A stretch of DNA of 64,000 nucleotides from Leeuwenhoekiella nanhaiensis (GTDB lineage: Bacteria > Bacteroidota > Bacteroidia > Flavobacteriales > Flavobacteriaceae). The stretch covers positions 62,001 to 126,000 of the forward strand of contig NZ_KZ319291.1 in the NCBI RefSeq assembly GCF_002744755.1. The letters are read 5' to 3'. The notes under the pieces were generated by a model. The model was given only the letters and a program-made list of their open reading frames with translations. It was not told where the DNA came from and made no database searches. Below, one piece after another: positions 1 to 9,248 of this stretch. Position 1 is the stretch's first letter, and every line of letters begins with the position of its first letter. The position numbers and the translations under genes were made by a program.

Positions 1-834
1 TTGTCGCAATCTGACGCACCGGTTTTGCTTCAGGGTTTGCAATCTGCGGCAATGCTTGTGAATGGTTTAGGCAATAGCAAAGCGGTTTATCTGCGTATTC
101 AAAATATCGAACAGCAGTATTATCGGGGGTTGGCAAATGCGATTAATAATCCGTTGAAAGCCCTGATCTATAACTGGGAGGCCCGTAAATTTGAGAGTTT
201 TGAACCCTGTCTTAAGTCGCCTCAGACCCTGTTTACCCTTTCCCATCACGAGCAGCATTACTATTCTCAATTGAATGCTTCGGTCTATGTACCCGTTTTT
301 CACGAAAATGAAATTGTTCAACAATGTTCTGAGTTTGGTGAGTTTGCTCTTTACCACGGTAATCTTTCGGTAGCTGATAATTTGAAAACCGCATGTTTTT
401 TAATAGACGTATTTAAAGAGGTCGATTATCCTCTGGTTATCGCAGGGAGTTTTCGGCAGGAAGTAATCCAAAAAAAGATTAAAAATTACAAACACCTAAG
501 CTTTGAGCCGATTGAAACTGCCGAAAAACTGGATGCTCTTCTGGCCCGCGCGCATATTACTTTAAACCTTTCTTTTCAGCGGTCGGGAACCAAATTAAAA
601 GTGATGAATGCGCTGTTTAAAAGCAGGCATTGTATCGTCAATGAAAATGTGATTGATGAGCCGGAAGCATTGGCCGCCAGCCACCTGTGTACTTCGGTAG
701 TAGCTATTCAGGAAAAAATCAGGGATTTACGTTCAGAGCCGTTTACCGAATTTGAAAAGCGCCAAAAGCTATTGGAAGGTATCTTTAACAATCGAAAGAA
801 TGCTCAAAAAATTAAGCAAAGCATTTTTTCGTAA
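1..834 (+). CDS. Glycosyltransferase, C-terminal part (gene cut by window edge)
   Basis: The reading frame is open from base 1, so the true start lies outside the window and 277 residues are visible. The segment around residues 112-150 (FGEFALYHGNLSV, then a hydrophobic LVIAGSF strand) resembles the hinge and start of the nucleotide-sugar-binding half of GT-B glycosyltransferases. The following region (VMNALFKSRHCIVNENV) matches the usual donor-site layout of that fold. It would transfer a sugar to an envelope glycan or lipid, but substrate and acceptor cannot be read. It converges on the FtsE-type gene with 55 bases between them. Confidence 0.65.
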   Translation: MSQSDAPVLLQGLQSAAMLVNGLGNSKAVYLRIQNIEQQYYRGLANAINNPLKALIYNWEARKFESFEPCLKSPQTLFTLSHHEQHYYSQLNASVYVPVFHENEIVQQCSEFGEFALYHGNLSVADNLKTACFLIDVFKEVDYPLVIAGSFRQEVIQKKIKNYKHLSFEPIETAEKLDALLARAHITLNLSFQRSGTKLKVMNALFKSRHCIVNENVIDEPEALAASHLCTSVVAIQEKIRDLRSEPFTEFEKRQKLLEGIFNNRKNAQKIKQSIFS

Positions 835-889
835 GCATGCTGAATCAAAAATATTTTGAAGCGATAAATTTTAAAATCCGGTTACCGGA

Positions 890-1573
890 CTAAATGGTTT
901 TTTGTACCACTTCAAAGATCTTGTTACCGTCGCACTTCAGGGTTTTAGAAGGGTATTTCAAGAGCAGCGCATAATCGTGCGTGGCCATCAGAATGGTATT
1001 TCCGTTTTTGTTGATTTCCTGTAAAACGCCCATCACTTCAACCGAAGTTTGCGGATCCAGGTTTCCGGTGGGCTCATCGGCCAGGATCAACTCGGGATCG
1101 TTGAGCAAGGCACGTGCAATGGCAACACGTTGCTGTTCGCCACCAGACAGCTGATAGGGATATTTAAAACCTTTGGTCTTCATCCCCACTTTATCGAGTA
1201 CTTCGTCAATCTTGTTGTCCATCTGCGTTTGATCTTTCCAGCCGGTAGCTTTCAGTACAAACTTGAGATTTTCTTTAACCGTCCGGTCATTCAGCAATTT
1301 AAAATCCTGAAACACCACGCCCAGTTTTCGGCGTAAAAAAGGAATCTGCTTTTCTTTTAGAGTTGCGAGATCGTAGTCTACAATCGTACCCTCTCCCTGT
1401 TGCAGGGGCAAATCACCGTAAAGGGTTTTCATAAAACTACTTTTTCCGCTTCCGGTTTTCCCAATAAGGTACACAAATTCACCTTTGTTGATGGTAAGAC
1501 TTACATCTGAAAGAATAAGGCTTTCGCGTTGAAAAATAGAAGCGTTGTGCAGCTTTAAGACCGGTTGTGACAT
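890..1573 (-). CDS. ftsE: FtsE-type ABC transporter ATP-binding protein
   Basis: This 227-residue protein is a complete single ABC ATPase domain. Walker A GKTGSGKS is at residues 38-45, the signature LSGGEQQ at 142-148, and Walker B LILADEP at 162-168, followed by an H-switch ATHD. Length and the TGNLD tail after Walker B fit the FtsE/LolD/MacB group. FtsE works at the inner face of the cytoplasmic membrane with FtsX to control peptidoglycan hydrolases at division. No FtsX-like permease lies beside it, so the FtsE assignment over LolD rests on overall similarity and is probable rather than certain. The ATG start sits 33 bases downstream of a matching -7 element. Confidence 0.8.
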   Translation of the reverse strand: MSQPVLKLHNASIFQRESLILSDVSLTINKGEFVYLIGKTGSGKSSFMKTLYGDLPLQQGEGTIVDYDLATLKEKQIPFLRRKLGVVFQDFKLLNDRTVKENLKFVLKATGWKDQTQMDNKIDEVLDKVGMKTKGFKYPYQLSGGEQQRVAIARALLNDPELILADEPTGNLDPQTSVEVMGVLQEINKNGNTILMATHDYALLLKYPSKTLKCDGNKIFEVVQKTI

Positions 1574-1605
1574 AGTTTTTTCTAAGATAACGTGGTGTAC
1601 GCGAT

Positions 1606-1613
1606 CAAAAGTA
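1606..1613 (-). promoter_or_regulatory. Flavobacterial -7 promoter element for the ftsE-type gene
   Basis: Read on the minus strand this is TACTTTTG, a perfect match to the Bacteroidota -7 consensus TAnnTTTG. It lies 33 bases upstream of the ATG of the FtsE-type gene. No clear -33 TTTG is present, so this is a half-supported promoter. Confidence 0.45.
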
Positions 1614-1693
1614 CACTATTTCTTGTGTTTGATAAAAAATCCCGCTGTTGAAAAGTCGTTCAAAATAAGCGGGCAGAACTTCTTTTTAAGAAC

Positions 1694-1723
1694 CTTGCGC
1701 TAGATATAATTATCCTAGTTTTG
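1694..1723 (+). promoter_or_regulatory. Promoter of the large TPR gene (-33/-7)
   Basis: CTTG at 1694-1697 is followed after 18 bases by TAGTTTTG at 1716-1723, fitting the Bacteroidota layout TTTG-N17-23-TAnnTTTG. Transcription would start near 1730, giving a leader of about 70 bases before the ATG at 1798. Confidence 0.55.
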
Positions 1724-1797
1724 CAGCGTTAGTATGTGAAGCAGGCTTTTGTTTCAGATACACGAAACTAGGCTCTTTGCTATCAAATCTGATATTT

Positions 1798-4700
1798 ATG
1801 ATTAAAAAATATGTGTTTACCGCTCTGGTAATCCTTCTAACCGGCGCAACGGCTGCAGCCCAGCAGACTGAAGCTTTTACAAATGATCTGGCCAAATACG
1901 ACAAGGCGCTTACGCTCTACAACAGCAAGCAATATCTGGCCGCTCAGACACTTTTTAACGAAATCAAGCAGGAGACAACAGACCCGACGATTGAGGGCGA
2001 TTGTGCGTATTATATCGCAAACGCCGCAGTGCGACTCAATCAGAGTGGGGCAGATGCACGCATGCAGAAGTTTGTGGAAGAATATCCTACCAGCACCAAG
2101 CGCAATTCGGCTTACAAAGATGTAGCTGATTATTACTTCGAAAATGGAAAATATTCGGCTGCCAAACGCTGGTACGAGCAGGTAGACATCAGCCGTTTAA
2201 GTTGGGCCGAAATGGAAAAGTATAACTTCAATATGGGTTATACGCACTTGAAGACCAGAAGTCCGGAGGAAGCAAAGGTCTATTTCAGTCGCGTGCGTAA
2301 TTCTGAAAAATACGGAGCTCAGGCGAAGTATTACGAAGGTTTTATGGCCTACGAAAACGACGATTATGAGGAGGCGAGTCAGCTGTTTGAAGAAGTGGAG
2401 GCCGAAGAAGGCACTCGCGAAGACCTGAGTTATTTTAAAGCCGACCTTAATTTTAAACAAGGAAATTTTAGAGAAGCCATTCGCCTGGCGGAAGAGCAAT
2501 TACCCACAGCCAATCGCAATGAGCAGTCTGAGCTCAATAAAATTATTGGGGAGAGTTATTTCAATCTTGGTGAGTTTGATAAAGCCTTACCCTACCTGAA
2601 AGAATATAAAGGAAAACGCGGCAAATGGAGCAATACCGATTACTATCAGCTGGGTTACGCCTATTACAAGCAGGGCGATTTTGATAATGCCATTAGCGAA
2701 TTCAACAAAATTATAGACGGTAAAAACAGCGTGGCACAAAATGCCTATTATCACTTAGCCGACGCGTATTTACAAACCGGCAAAAAGCAGGAAGCGTTGA
2801 ATGCTTTTCGCAATGCCTATCAAATGGATTTTGAGCCCAAAATCAAAGAAGATAGTGGTCTAAACTACGCCAAACTGAGTTACGAGATTGGTAATGCGTA
2901 CGAGCCGGCTCCGCAGGCGATAGGCAATTACCTGGAAGCTTATCCTAACGCACCCCAGCGTCAGCAACTGGAAAACCTGTTGATTGATTCCTATATCACT
3001 TCCAAAAACTACAAAGCTGCGATGGACCTGCTGGAAAGCAACCGCAATTATCAGGATCAGGAAGCTTATCAAAAAGTGGCGTTTTACCGTGGAATCGAAT
3101 TGTATAATGACGGGGATTATCAGGAAGCGATTGCCAATTTTGAAAAATCGTTGAAGGCTTCGGCTTCGCCGGAATTTACCGCCCGCGCGCTGTATTGGAA
3201 AGCCGAAAGTGAGTACACCATCAATCGTATTGATGAAGCCCTTCTAACTTTTAAGCAGTTTGAGCAAAGCAGTGCAGCCCGCTCCCTGCCCGAATACGGT
3301 GATTTGGCTTACAATCTGGGCTATGCTTATTTCAAAAAGAAAAATTACGATCAGGCGGCCAGTTATTTTGAGCGTTATGTGAAGAGCGGCTCCAATGATA
3401 ATGTGCGTAAGGCTGATGCCTATATGCGTTTGGGCGATAGCTACTTCATCAACAGTAAGTACTGGCCTGCAATGGAAGCCTATAATGAAGCCATCGCGAT
3501 GCCTGGGGTAGAACGCGATTATGCGACCTTTCAAAAGGCGATCAGTTATGGTTTCGTAGATCGAAACGCCCAAAAAATAGAAGCTTTGAGCAATTTTGCT
3601 AATCAGTTTCCTCAGTCGAGTTATCGTGATGACGCGCTTTACGAACTCGGAAATACCTATGTAGCAACCGGCGACAACGAGCGCGGTATTCAGGCTTATG
3701 ATCGTCTGGTACGCGAAATACCAAAAAGCAAGTTCGCCGCCAAGTCTCAGCTTAAAAAAGCTTTGATTTATGACAATACCGGCCGAAGCGATGAAGCTTT
3801 ACGCTTGTTTAAAAGCGTAGCCGAAAACTATCCCGGTACTCCCGAAGGCGTTCAGGCAGTAGCTTCCGCAAAACTGATTTATATCGATAATGGTCAGGTA
3901 GATGCCTATGGGCGTTGGGCAAACAGCCTCGATTATATTTCGGTGGAAGATTCAGAACTGGATGATGCCGCGTTTTCTTCTGCAGAAAAGCAACTGGTAG
4001 GAAGCAACAATCCTCAGGCGATCCAGAATTTCGAAAAATACCTGCGCGAATATCCTAACGGACAACGTGCGATGGAAGCACACTTTTACCTTGGTCAGTT
4101 GTACTTTGGTCAAAATGAATACCTCAAGACCATTCCGCATTATAAATATGTGATCGAAAAAGAACGCAGCGAGTTTACCGAGCAGGCTCTGGCCCGTTTG
4201 GGGCAGGTGTACCTCAGCGAACGCAAATATGCTGAGGCAGTCCCTGTCTTGCAGCGTTTGGAAAATGAGTCAGACATTCCGCAGAATACCATTTTCGCGC
4301 AGAGCAACTTGATGAAATCGTACTACGAACTCAAGCAGTATGATAATGCGGTGGCATACGCCGAAAAAGTTTTGGCAAATAGCAAGATTGACAACAATGT
4401 GAAGAGTGACGCGCAGGTGATTATCGCGCGCAGTGCGATGCAGACCGGTAACGAGCGCCGCGCTGCCGAAGCGTATGCTGAGGTTTCAAAAATCGCTACA
4501 GGCGAACTCGGAGCCGAGGCGCTGTACTATGATGCCTATTTCAAAAACCAAAACGGCGATTACAAAGGTTCTAATGCTTCGGTACAGAAACTGGCAAAAG
4601 ACTTTAGCGGATATAAAGAATACGGCGCTAAAGGTTTGGTGCTGATGGCTAAAAATTTCTACGAACTTAAAGATGCCTATCAGGCTACTTATATTCTGGA

Positions 4701-4815
4701 TAACGTGATTACCAACTTTACCGATTATCCCGAAGTAGTTGCGGAAGCCAGGCAGGAACTCGCCCGTATCAAAGCCGCTGAGGCGCAGACCAATTCTTCA
4801 TTGGATGGAAACTAA
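1798..4815 (+). CDS. Large periplasmic tetratricopeptide-repeat protein
   Basis: The chosen ATG at 1798 gives 1005 residues with a clean signal peptide (MIKKYVFTALVILL) cleaved before Gln22. An in-frame TTG 21 bases upstream would only add residues in front of the signal. The rest is almost wholly TPR-like helical repeats, with recurrent AxxxYxxGxYxxA patterns from about residue 60 to the end. Such proteins act as periplasmic scaffolds, for instance in outer-membrane assembly. The next long gene on the strand is a beta-barrel, which suggests a shared envelope function. No enzymatic motif is visible, and it could also be a gliding or polysaccharide-export scaffold. Confidence 0.8.
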   Translation: MIKKYVFTALVILLTGATAAAQQTEAFTNDLAKYDKALTLYNSKQYLAAQTLFNEIKQETTDPTIEGDCAYYIANAAVRLNQSGADARMQKFVEEYPTSTKRNSAYKDVADYYFENGKYSAAKRWYEQVDISRLSWAEMEKYNFNMGYTHLKTRSPEEAKVYFSRVRNSEKYGAQAKYYEGFMAYENDDYEEASQLFEEVEAEEGTREDLSYFKADLNFKQGNFREAIRLAEEQLPTANRNEQSELNKIIGESYFNLGEFDKALPYLKEYKGKRGKWSNTDYYQLGYAYYKQGDFDNAISEFNKIIDGKNSVAQNAYYHLADAYLQTGKKQEALNAFRNAYQMDFEPKIKEDSGLNYAKLSYEIGNAYEPAPQAIGNYLEAYPNAPQRQQLENLLIDSYITSKNYKAAMDLLESNRNYQDQEAYQKVAFYRGIELYNDGDYQEAIANFEKSLKASASPEFTARALYWKAESEYTINRIDEALLTFKQFEQSSAARSLPEYGDLAYNLGYAYFKKKNYDQAASYFERYVKSGSNDNVRKADAYMRLGDSYFINSKYWPAMEAYNEAIAMPGVERDYATFQKAISYGFVDRNAQKIEALSNFANQFPQSSYRDDALYELGNTYVATGDNERGIQAYDRLVREIPKSKFAAKSQLKKALIYDNTGRSDEALRLFKSVAENYPGTPEGVQAVASAKLIYIDNGQVDAYGRWANSLDYISVEDSELDDAAFSSAEKQLVGSNNPQAIQNFEKYLREYPNGQRAMEAHFYLGQLYFGQNEYLKTIPHYKYVIEKERSEFTEQALARLGQVYLSERKYAEAVPVLQRLENESDIPQNTIFAQSNLMKSYYELKQYDNAVAYAEKVLANSKIDNNVKSDAQVIIARSAMQTGNERRAAEAYAEVSKIATGELGAEALYYDAYFKNQNGDYKGSNASVQKLAKDFSGYKEYGAKGLVLMAKNFYELKDAYQATYILDNVITNFTDYPEVVAEARQELARIKAAEAQTNSSLDGN

Positions 4816-4820
4816 TCGCT

Positions 4821-4840
4821 AAGTAAAAGGTAAAATGTTA
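4821..4840. repeat. Left imperfect inverted repeat flanking the four-helix-bundle gene
   Basis: These 20 bases match the reverse complement of 5253-5272 at 16 of 20 positions. The two copies bracket the small four-helix-bundle gene exactly, like the ends of an inserted element. Confidence 0.5.
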
Positions 4841-4877
4841 GAAGTAAAAAGTGTCATTCAGGGATTAAATTGAGATT

Positions 4878-5255
4878 ATGGCTTTTGTAAAAACATTTGA
4901 AGATCTGGAGGTTTATAAATTTCAACGTGAATTATCAAAGAAAATATTTGCGGTAAGCCGGACTTTTCCAAAGGAAGAAATGTATTCGCTTACAGATCAA
5001 ATTAGACGTTCGTCCAGATCTATAGGAGCTAATATTTCAGAGGCCTGGGGTAAAAGAAGGTATGAAAAGCATTTTGTGAGCAAACTTACTGATGCTGATG
5101 CCGAGCAGCTTGAAACGCAGCATTGGTTATTGGTGGCTCGTGATTGTGAATATTTAAGTTCAGAAACTGTTGAAACCCTGAAAAATGATTGCCTTGCAAT
5201 AAATAGGATGCTCAATTCTATGATGTTGAAAGCTTCTCAATTTTGCAACCTCTAA
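4878..5255 (+). CDS. Four-helix bundle protein (23S rRNA intervening-sequence/S23 family)
   Basis: This 125-residue protein begins with the family-typical segment KTFEDLEVYKFQRELSK and carries the diagnostic core DQIRRSSRSIGANISEA around residues 42-58. The family was first found inside 23S rRNA intervening sequences and is also scattered between ordinary genes in Bacteroidota. Homologues include Avd, an accessory of diversity-generating retroelements. Members form four-helix bundles that assemble as pentamers with a basic surface, and their role outside those contexts is unknown. It sits between the TPR and beta-barrel genes and is flanked by imperfect inverted repeats, so it looks inserted rather than ancestral to that pair. 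Confidence 0.9.
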   Translation: MAFVKTFEDLEVYKFQRELSKKIFAVSRTFPKEEMYSLTDQIRRSSRSIGANISEAWGKRRYEKHFVSKLTDADAEQLETQHWLLVARDCEYLSSETVETLKNDCLAINRMLNSMMLKASQFCNL

Positions 5256-5272
5256 CCTGTTACCACTTACTT
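5253..5272. repeat. Right imperfect inverted repeat flanking the four-helix-bundle gene
   Basis: The arm begins with the TAA stop codon of the four-helix-bundle gene and is the partner of 4821-4840 (16 of 20 bases complementary). Confidence 0.5.
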
Positions 5273-5291
5273 CTTACCTAATTCAAAAATT

Positions 5292-7043
5292 ATGATTCAG
5301 AAACTAAATAAATTCTACTTACTAACCTTTCTCTTTGCAGGAATACAGCTGGCAAAAGCTCAGGACAAAGACAACCTGGGCACCGAAGTGGTAAATGTGG
5401 TAAAACCCTACACGCCTGAGATTGGTGATGCTTTTAAGGTCAAGGCAACCCCTATGCTGAATGATTCAGTGAATACGGCCAAGAAGAAAGTAACTTACGG
5501 TATTTTTTCGGTGCCCGTAGCTTCGACCTTCACCCCGGCGAAAGGGCAGGCGGCGCAGATTGAAAAATCAAAGAGAATCAAGCTGTATGACAACTATGTG
5601 CGTTTGGGCTTTGGTACTTACACCACGGCATTGGCTGAATTTTACAGCAATTGGGAGATAGACCGCGATTCCAATTTTGGAGTATACCTCAATCACAATT
5701 CGTCGCAAGGGGATATAGAAGGCGTAGTGCTTGACGACTTCTTTTACGACACCGATTTGAACCTGAACTACACTTCTAATACGCGTGATTTTACGCTGAA
5801 TACCGATTTGGATTTGGGTCATAAATCTTACAACTGGTATGGTGTGGCCGATGATGTCAAGGCAATGCCTACTATGCTCGATTTGATCAACCCTACGCAT
5901 AATTATTTTCAGGCAGGGCTAAGCGGAACCATCGCTTTTAATGACGGTTTCTTCGAAAAAGCTTACGCTCGTGTGGGTTATTTTGGTGATAATTATCAGT
6001 CGGGCGAAATCAGAGCGATTGCTAAACCCGAATTTAAGTTGCCCGTTGCCGGTCAAAAACTGAGTCTTGATCTGAAACTGGATTATGTAGATGGCAGCTT
6101 TGACCGCAATTATCAAAATTCCGCAGGAATAGAATACAGCCATTTAATCGTAAGCGCCAATCCCAGCATTCAGGTGTTGAAAGATGATTTAACGCTTGAT
6201 TTAGGGATTAATGCAGCAGCGCATTTTACTCCAAATGCACCGGAAACCGATATAAATATTTACCCGGCAGTACGTGCTTCCTATCGTGTGGTTGATGAGT
6301 ATTTCATTGCTTATGGTGGGCTTGAAGGGGGACTGATGCAAAACAGCTATCAGGAGCTTGCAACCGAAAATCCGTTTGTATCACCTACGCTGGATTCCAT
6401 TTCTCCTACCGATCAGAAATACGATCTGTACGCAGGGATTAAAGGGAAATTGAGCAGCGCGATGAGCTACAACCTGCGCGCCAGCTATCTGTCACAGAAC
6501 AACCGCTTATTTTATAAAAACAATGCACGTTTTGATGACAATAACGGCAATCTGGGTACAGATAATTATCAGTTCGGGAACTCCTTTGGCGTAATCAATG
6601 ACGATTTGCGGACTTTGTCTTTGTTCGGCGAACTCAACTTTGACGTAAACAGCAATCTGAAGATGCGCGTAAACGGGGAAGTCTTTACTTATGAGACCGA
6701 AACAGAAGCTGAAGCCTGGAACCTTCCCGACTTTAAAGCTTCGTTTTTTGCAGATTACCAGATTGACGAGCACTGGTTTGCCGGTGTCACCCTGTTTTAT
6801 GTGGGCGAGCGCAATGATGAAGTTAATGTGGTAGGACCGTTTAACACAGTTGGTAACCCGCAGTTGGTAACTCTGGATTCGTTTTTTGATGCTAATGCTC
6901 ACGCGGGATACCGCTTAAACGAGCAGTTGTCTTTTTTTGTGCGCGTAAACAATGCTTTGGGTAACAATTACCAGCGCTGGGTTAATTATCCTGTACAGGG
7001 TATTCAGGGAATGGCGGGTGCCACGTACCGCTTTGACTGGTAA
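5292..7043 (+). CDS. Outer-membrane beta-barrel protein (TonB-receptor-like barrel, no plug)
   Basis: There are 583 residues with a signal peptide cleaved before Gln24 (LAKAQ). After a short N-terminal linker, alternating polar/hydrophobic strands run from about residue 95 to the end, and the protein ends in YRFDW, an aromatic-rich last strand typical of outer-membrane barrels. A plug domain and TonB box are not visible, and at this length the protein is shorter than a full TonB-dependent receptor. Homologues are often labelled TonB-dependent receptor from barrel similarity alone. It is probably co-transcribed with the upstream TPR gene, with the four-helix-bundle gene lying between them. Ligand and function are unknown. 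Confidence 0.75.
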   Translation: MIQKLNKFYLLTFLFAGIQLAKAQDKDNLGTEVVNVVKPYTPEIGDAFKVKATPMLNDSVNTAKKKVTYGIFSVPVASTFTPAKGQAAQIEKSKRIKLYDNYVRLGFGTYTTALAEFYSNWEIDRDSNFGVYLNHNSSQGDIEGVVLDDFFYDTDLNLNYTSNTRDFTLNTDLDLGHKSYNWYGVADDVKAMPTMLDLINPTHNYFQAGLSGTIAFNDGFFEKAYARVGYFGDNYQSGEIRAIAKPEFKLPVAGQKLSLDLKLDYVDGSFDRNYQNSAGIEYSHLIVSANPSIQVLKDDLTLDLGINAAAHFTPNAPETDINIYPAVRASYRVVDEYFIAYGGLEGGLMQNSYQELATENPFVSPTLDSISPTDQKYDLYAGIKGKLSSAMSYNLRASYLSQNNRLFYKNNARFDDNNGNLGTDNYQFGNSFGVINDDLRTLSLFGELNFDVNSNLKMRVNGEVFTYETETEAEAWNLPDFKASFFADYQIDEHWFAGVTLFYVGERNDEVNVVGPFNTVGNPQLVTLDSFFDANAHAGYRLNEQLSFFVRVNNALGNNYQRWVNYPVQGIQGMAGATYRFDW

Positions 7044-7066
7044 AAAGTCTTAATTAATCATAAAAG

Positions 7067-7092
7067 AAACTCCTGTAAAAAGGAGTTTTTTT
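7067..7092 (+). terminator. Rho-independent terminator after the beta-barrel gene
   Basis: The inverted repeat AAACTCCT/AGGAGTTT with a short A-rich loop runs straight into a T-run. It lies 24 bases after the stop codon and separates this unit from the amidohydrolase gene. Confidence 0.85.
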
Positions 7093-7141
7093 GTTTTAGG
7101 CTTTGATGTCTTAATTTGTACTTTCGGTAAAAATTTCAGCT

Positions 7142-8776
7142 ATGCGCAATTACCTGTTTTTGATTTTCCTTTCTATTTTACTAACTGCCTGTAACGACAC
7201 GCCTGAGGCCAAAACGGCAGTAGATAAAATCTTTATCAATGCCACGGTTTATACGGTTGATGCGGAGTTTTCAAAAGCTCAGGCCTTTGCGATCAGAGGA
7301 GATAAGTTTGTAGCTGTTGGCCTAACCGATTCGATTCAGGCGAAATACCAGGCGACCGAAACTATAGATCTTCAGGGTAAAATCGTGTATCCCGGTTTTA
7401 TCGATGCGCATTGCCACTTTTTTAGGTTTGGCGCTTCCTTGCAAAACGTGGATTTAGTTGGATCTAAAAGTTTTGACGAAGTAGTACAACGGGTGCAGGA
7501 ATTTCAGGCTCAAAAACCTTCTGATTTTATCTACGGAAGGGGCTGGGATCAAAACGACTGGGAAGACAAGGCATTTCCTAACAAGCGCAAGCTCGATTCG
7601 CTTTTTCCCGATACTCCGGTTGTATTGCAGCGCATTGATGGGCACGCGCTTTTGGTTAACCAAAAGGCTTTAGATCTGGCAAAAATAGACAACACTACCA
7701 TCACCGAAGGTGGGGAGATTGTGAAGGAAAACAACGAACTCACCGGCGTACTGGTTGATAATCCTATGGATTTGATCACGCCCATTATGCCACAAATGAC
7801 CCGCGAACAGGCAACTGCCGCCCTTCAGGATGCTCAGGAATACTGTTTTGATTACGGGTTAACCACGGTTAACGATGCCGGTCTGGATAAGGAGACTATT
7901 TTTTTGATTGACAGTCTACAGAAAGCGGGAGGACTCGATATGCGTATGTATGCGATGATCAGCAATACGCCCGCAGATGTAGATTATTTCCTCAAACACG
8001 GTATTCTAAAGACCGATAAACTCAATGTGCGTTCGGTAAAAGTTTATGGAGACGGGGCTTTGGGCTCACGCGGCGCGGCTTTGCGCGAACCGTATTCAGA
8101 CAGGGCAGGTCATTACGGGGCGATGGTGACTCCGGTTGACAGCATTTACAGCCTGGCGCAAAAATTAGCTCCTTCGGCTTTCCAAATGAATACGCACGCT
8201 ATCGGGGATTCGGCAAATACGGTAATTTTGAAAGCTTACGCCGAAGCCCTGAATGATCAGTCAGACCGTCGCTGGAAGATTGAGCACGCGCAGGTGATTT
8301 CGCCTGATGATTTCAATTATTTTGACGAAAACATTTTGCCATCAGTCCAGCCTACTCACGCTACAAGTGATATGTACTGGGCAAAAGATCGTTTGGGTGA
8401 GCGCCGAATGAAGGGTGCTTATGCCTATAAAAAACTACTTGATGAAGCCGGAATCATCGCTTTGGGAACAGATTTTCCGGTAGAGCAGGTGAATCCGTTT
8501 TATACCTTTTATGCTGCGGTAGCCCGAAAGGACCTGATGCAATACCCCGAAGGTGGTTTTCAAATGAAAGATGCGCTGAGCCGCGAAGAAACTTTGCGTG
8601 GTATGACAATTTGGGCGGCCTTTTCCAACTTTGAAGAAGCGGAGAAAGGAAGCATCGAGCCCGGTAAATTCGCAGACTTTATCGTGATGGATGCCGATCT
8701 GATGACCATTCCCGAAGATGAAATCCCTGATTTAAAAGTAAATCAAACCTGGCTGGGCGGGAAGCAGGTGAAGTAG
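7142..8776 (+). CDS. Amidohydrolase family lipoprotein (YtcJ-like)
   Basis: The 544 residues start with a lipoprotein signal (SILLTAC, lipid-bearing Cys17), so the enzyme should be anchored on the periplasmic side or cell surface. The metal-binding DAHCHF (HxH) motif follows the first strand domain near residue 90. Later metal ligands lie in the NTHAIGD and KIEHAQ segments, and ALGTDFPVE supplies the conserved Asp. This arrangement fits the YtcJ-like branch of the TIM-barrel amidohydrolases (Amidohydro_3), which hydrolyse C-N bonds in amides or ring compounds. The substrate cannot be predicted. A terminator precedes the gene, so it is transcribed alone. Confidence 0.85.
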   Translation: MRNYLFLIFLSILLTACNDTPEAKTAVDKIFINATVYTVDAEFSKAQAFAIRGDKFVAVGLTDSIQAKYQATETIDLQGKIVYPGFIDAHCHFFRFGASLQNVDLVGSKSFDEVVQRVQEFQAQKPSDFIYGRGWDQNDWEDKAFPNKRKLDSLFPDTPVVLQRIDGHALLVNQKALDLAKIDNTTITEGGEIVKENNELTGVLVDNPMDLITPIMPQMTREQATAALQDAQEYCFDYGLTTVNDAGLDKETIFLIDSLQKAGGLDMRMYAMISNTPADVDYFLKHGILKTDKLNVRSVKVYGDGALGSRGAALREPYSDRAGHYGAMVTPVDSIYSLAQKLAPSAFQMNTHAIGDSANTVILKAYAEALNDQSDRRWKIEHAQVISPDDFNYFDENILPSVQPTHATSDMYWAKDRLGERRMKGAYAYKKLLDEAGIIALGTDFPVEQVNPFYTFYAAVARKDLMQYPEGGFQMKDALSREETLRGMTIWAAFSNFEEAEKGSIEPGKFADFIVMDADLMTIPEDEIPDLKVNQTWLGGKQVK

Positions 8777-8900
8777 CGTCTTTGGAAGATATTATCATTG
8801 TTATTCCTACCTAGTGTGAGCTCGAAACTGTCCTGGATTCAGATTGGGCGGAAGTAAGCCATTGAGAATCTGTTTGAGCAGCGAGAGATAAACTTTAAAA

Positions 8901-9248
8901 TTAGGCTTGTTCGAGCAAGGTGTCAATTTCTTTTTTCAGAATAGGAAGGTGATGAATGAGAATTGACCAAATTAATTCATCTGAAACGCCATCATAAACG
9001 TGAATAATTTCGTTTCTCAATGCAATTATTGCGGTCGTTTTAGTGATTTTTGATTTAAACAGTGCATCGCGTTTGATGATCCGATTTACTGCCTCTCCAA
9101 TAATCTCAAGATTTCTTTCGGTAGCACGCCTAAGCATCGTGTTTGATTTGTAAAACTCTAAAGTCTCGTTTTTACCATCAAAAAAAGATTCAATTTCTTC
9201 AATGGCTTCCTTGATATCAAACAACCATTTATGAATTCTCTGATCCAT
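8901..9248 (-). CDS. HepT-like toxin (HEPN ribonuclease, DUF86)
   Basis: This 115-residue all-helical protein has the HEPN/HepT active motif RX4HXY as R78, H83 and Y85 (RNEIIHVY). HepT toxins are ribonucleases held inactive by the nucleotidyltransferase antitoxin MntA, which in studied pairs adds AMP to the motif tyrosine; that tyrosine is present here. The gene starts inside the last codons of the upstream mntA-like gene (20-base overlap), the usual antitoxin-first order for this family. Base composition is more AT-rich than the neighbours, consistent with acquisition. Confidence 0.88.
   Translation of the reverse strand: MDQRIHKWLFDIKEAIEEIESFFDGKNETLEFYKSNTMLRRATERNLEIIGEAVNRIIKRDALFKSKITKTTAIIALRNEIIHVYDGVSDELIWSILIHHLPILKKEIDTLLEQA

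Noticed and set aside
1620-1670. Terminator-like CCCGCT/AGCGGG inverted repeat
   Set aside because: The loop is over 20 bases, there is no T-run, and it lies upstream of genes on both strands.
4878-5255. Possible diversity-generating retroelement (Avd-like accessory)
   Set aside because: No reverse transcriptase and no template/variable repeat pair are found anywhere in the window.
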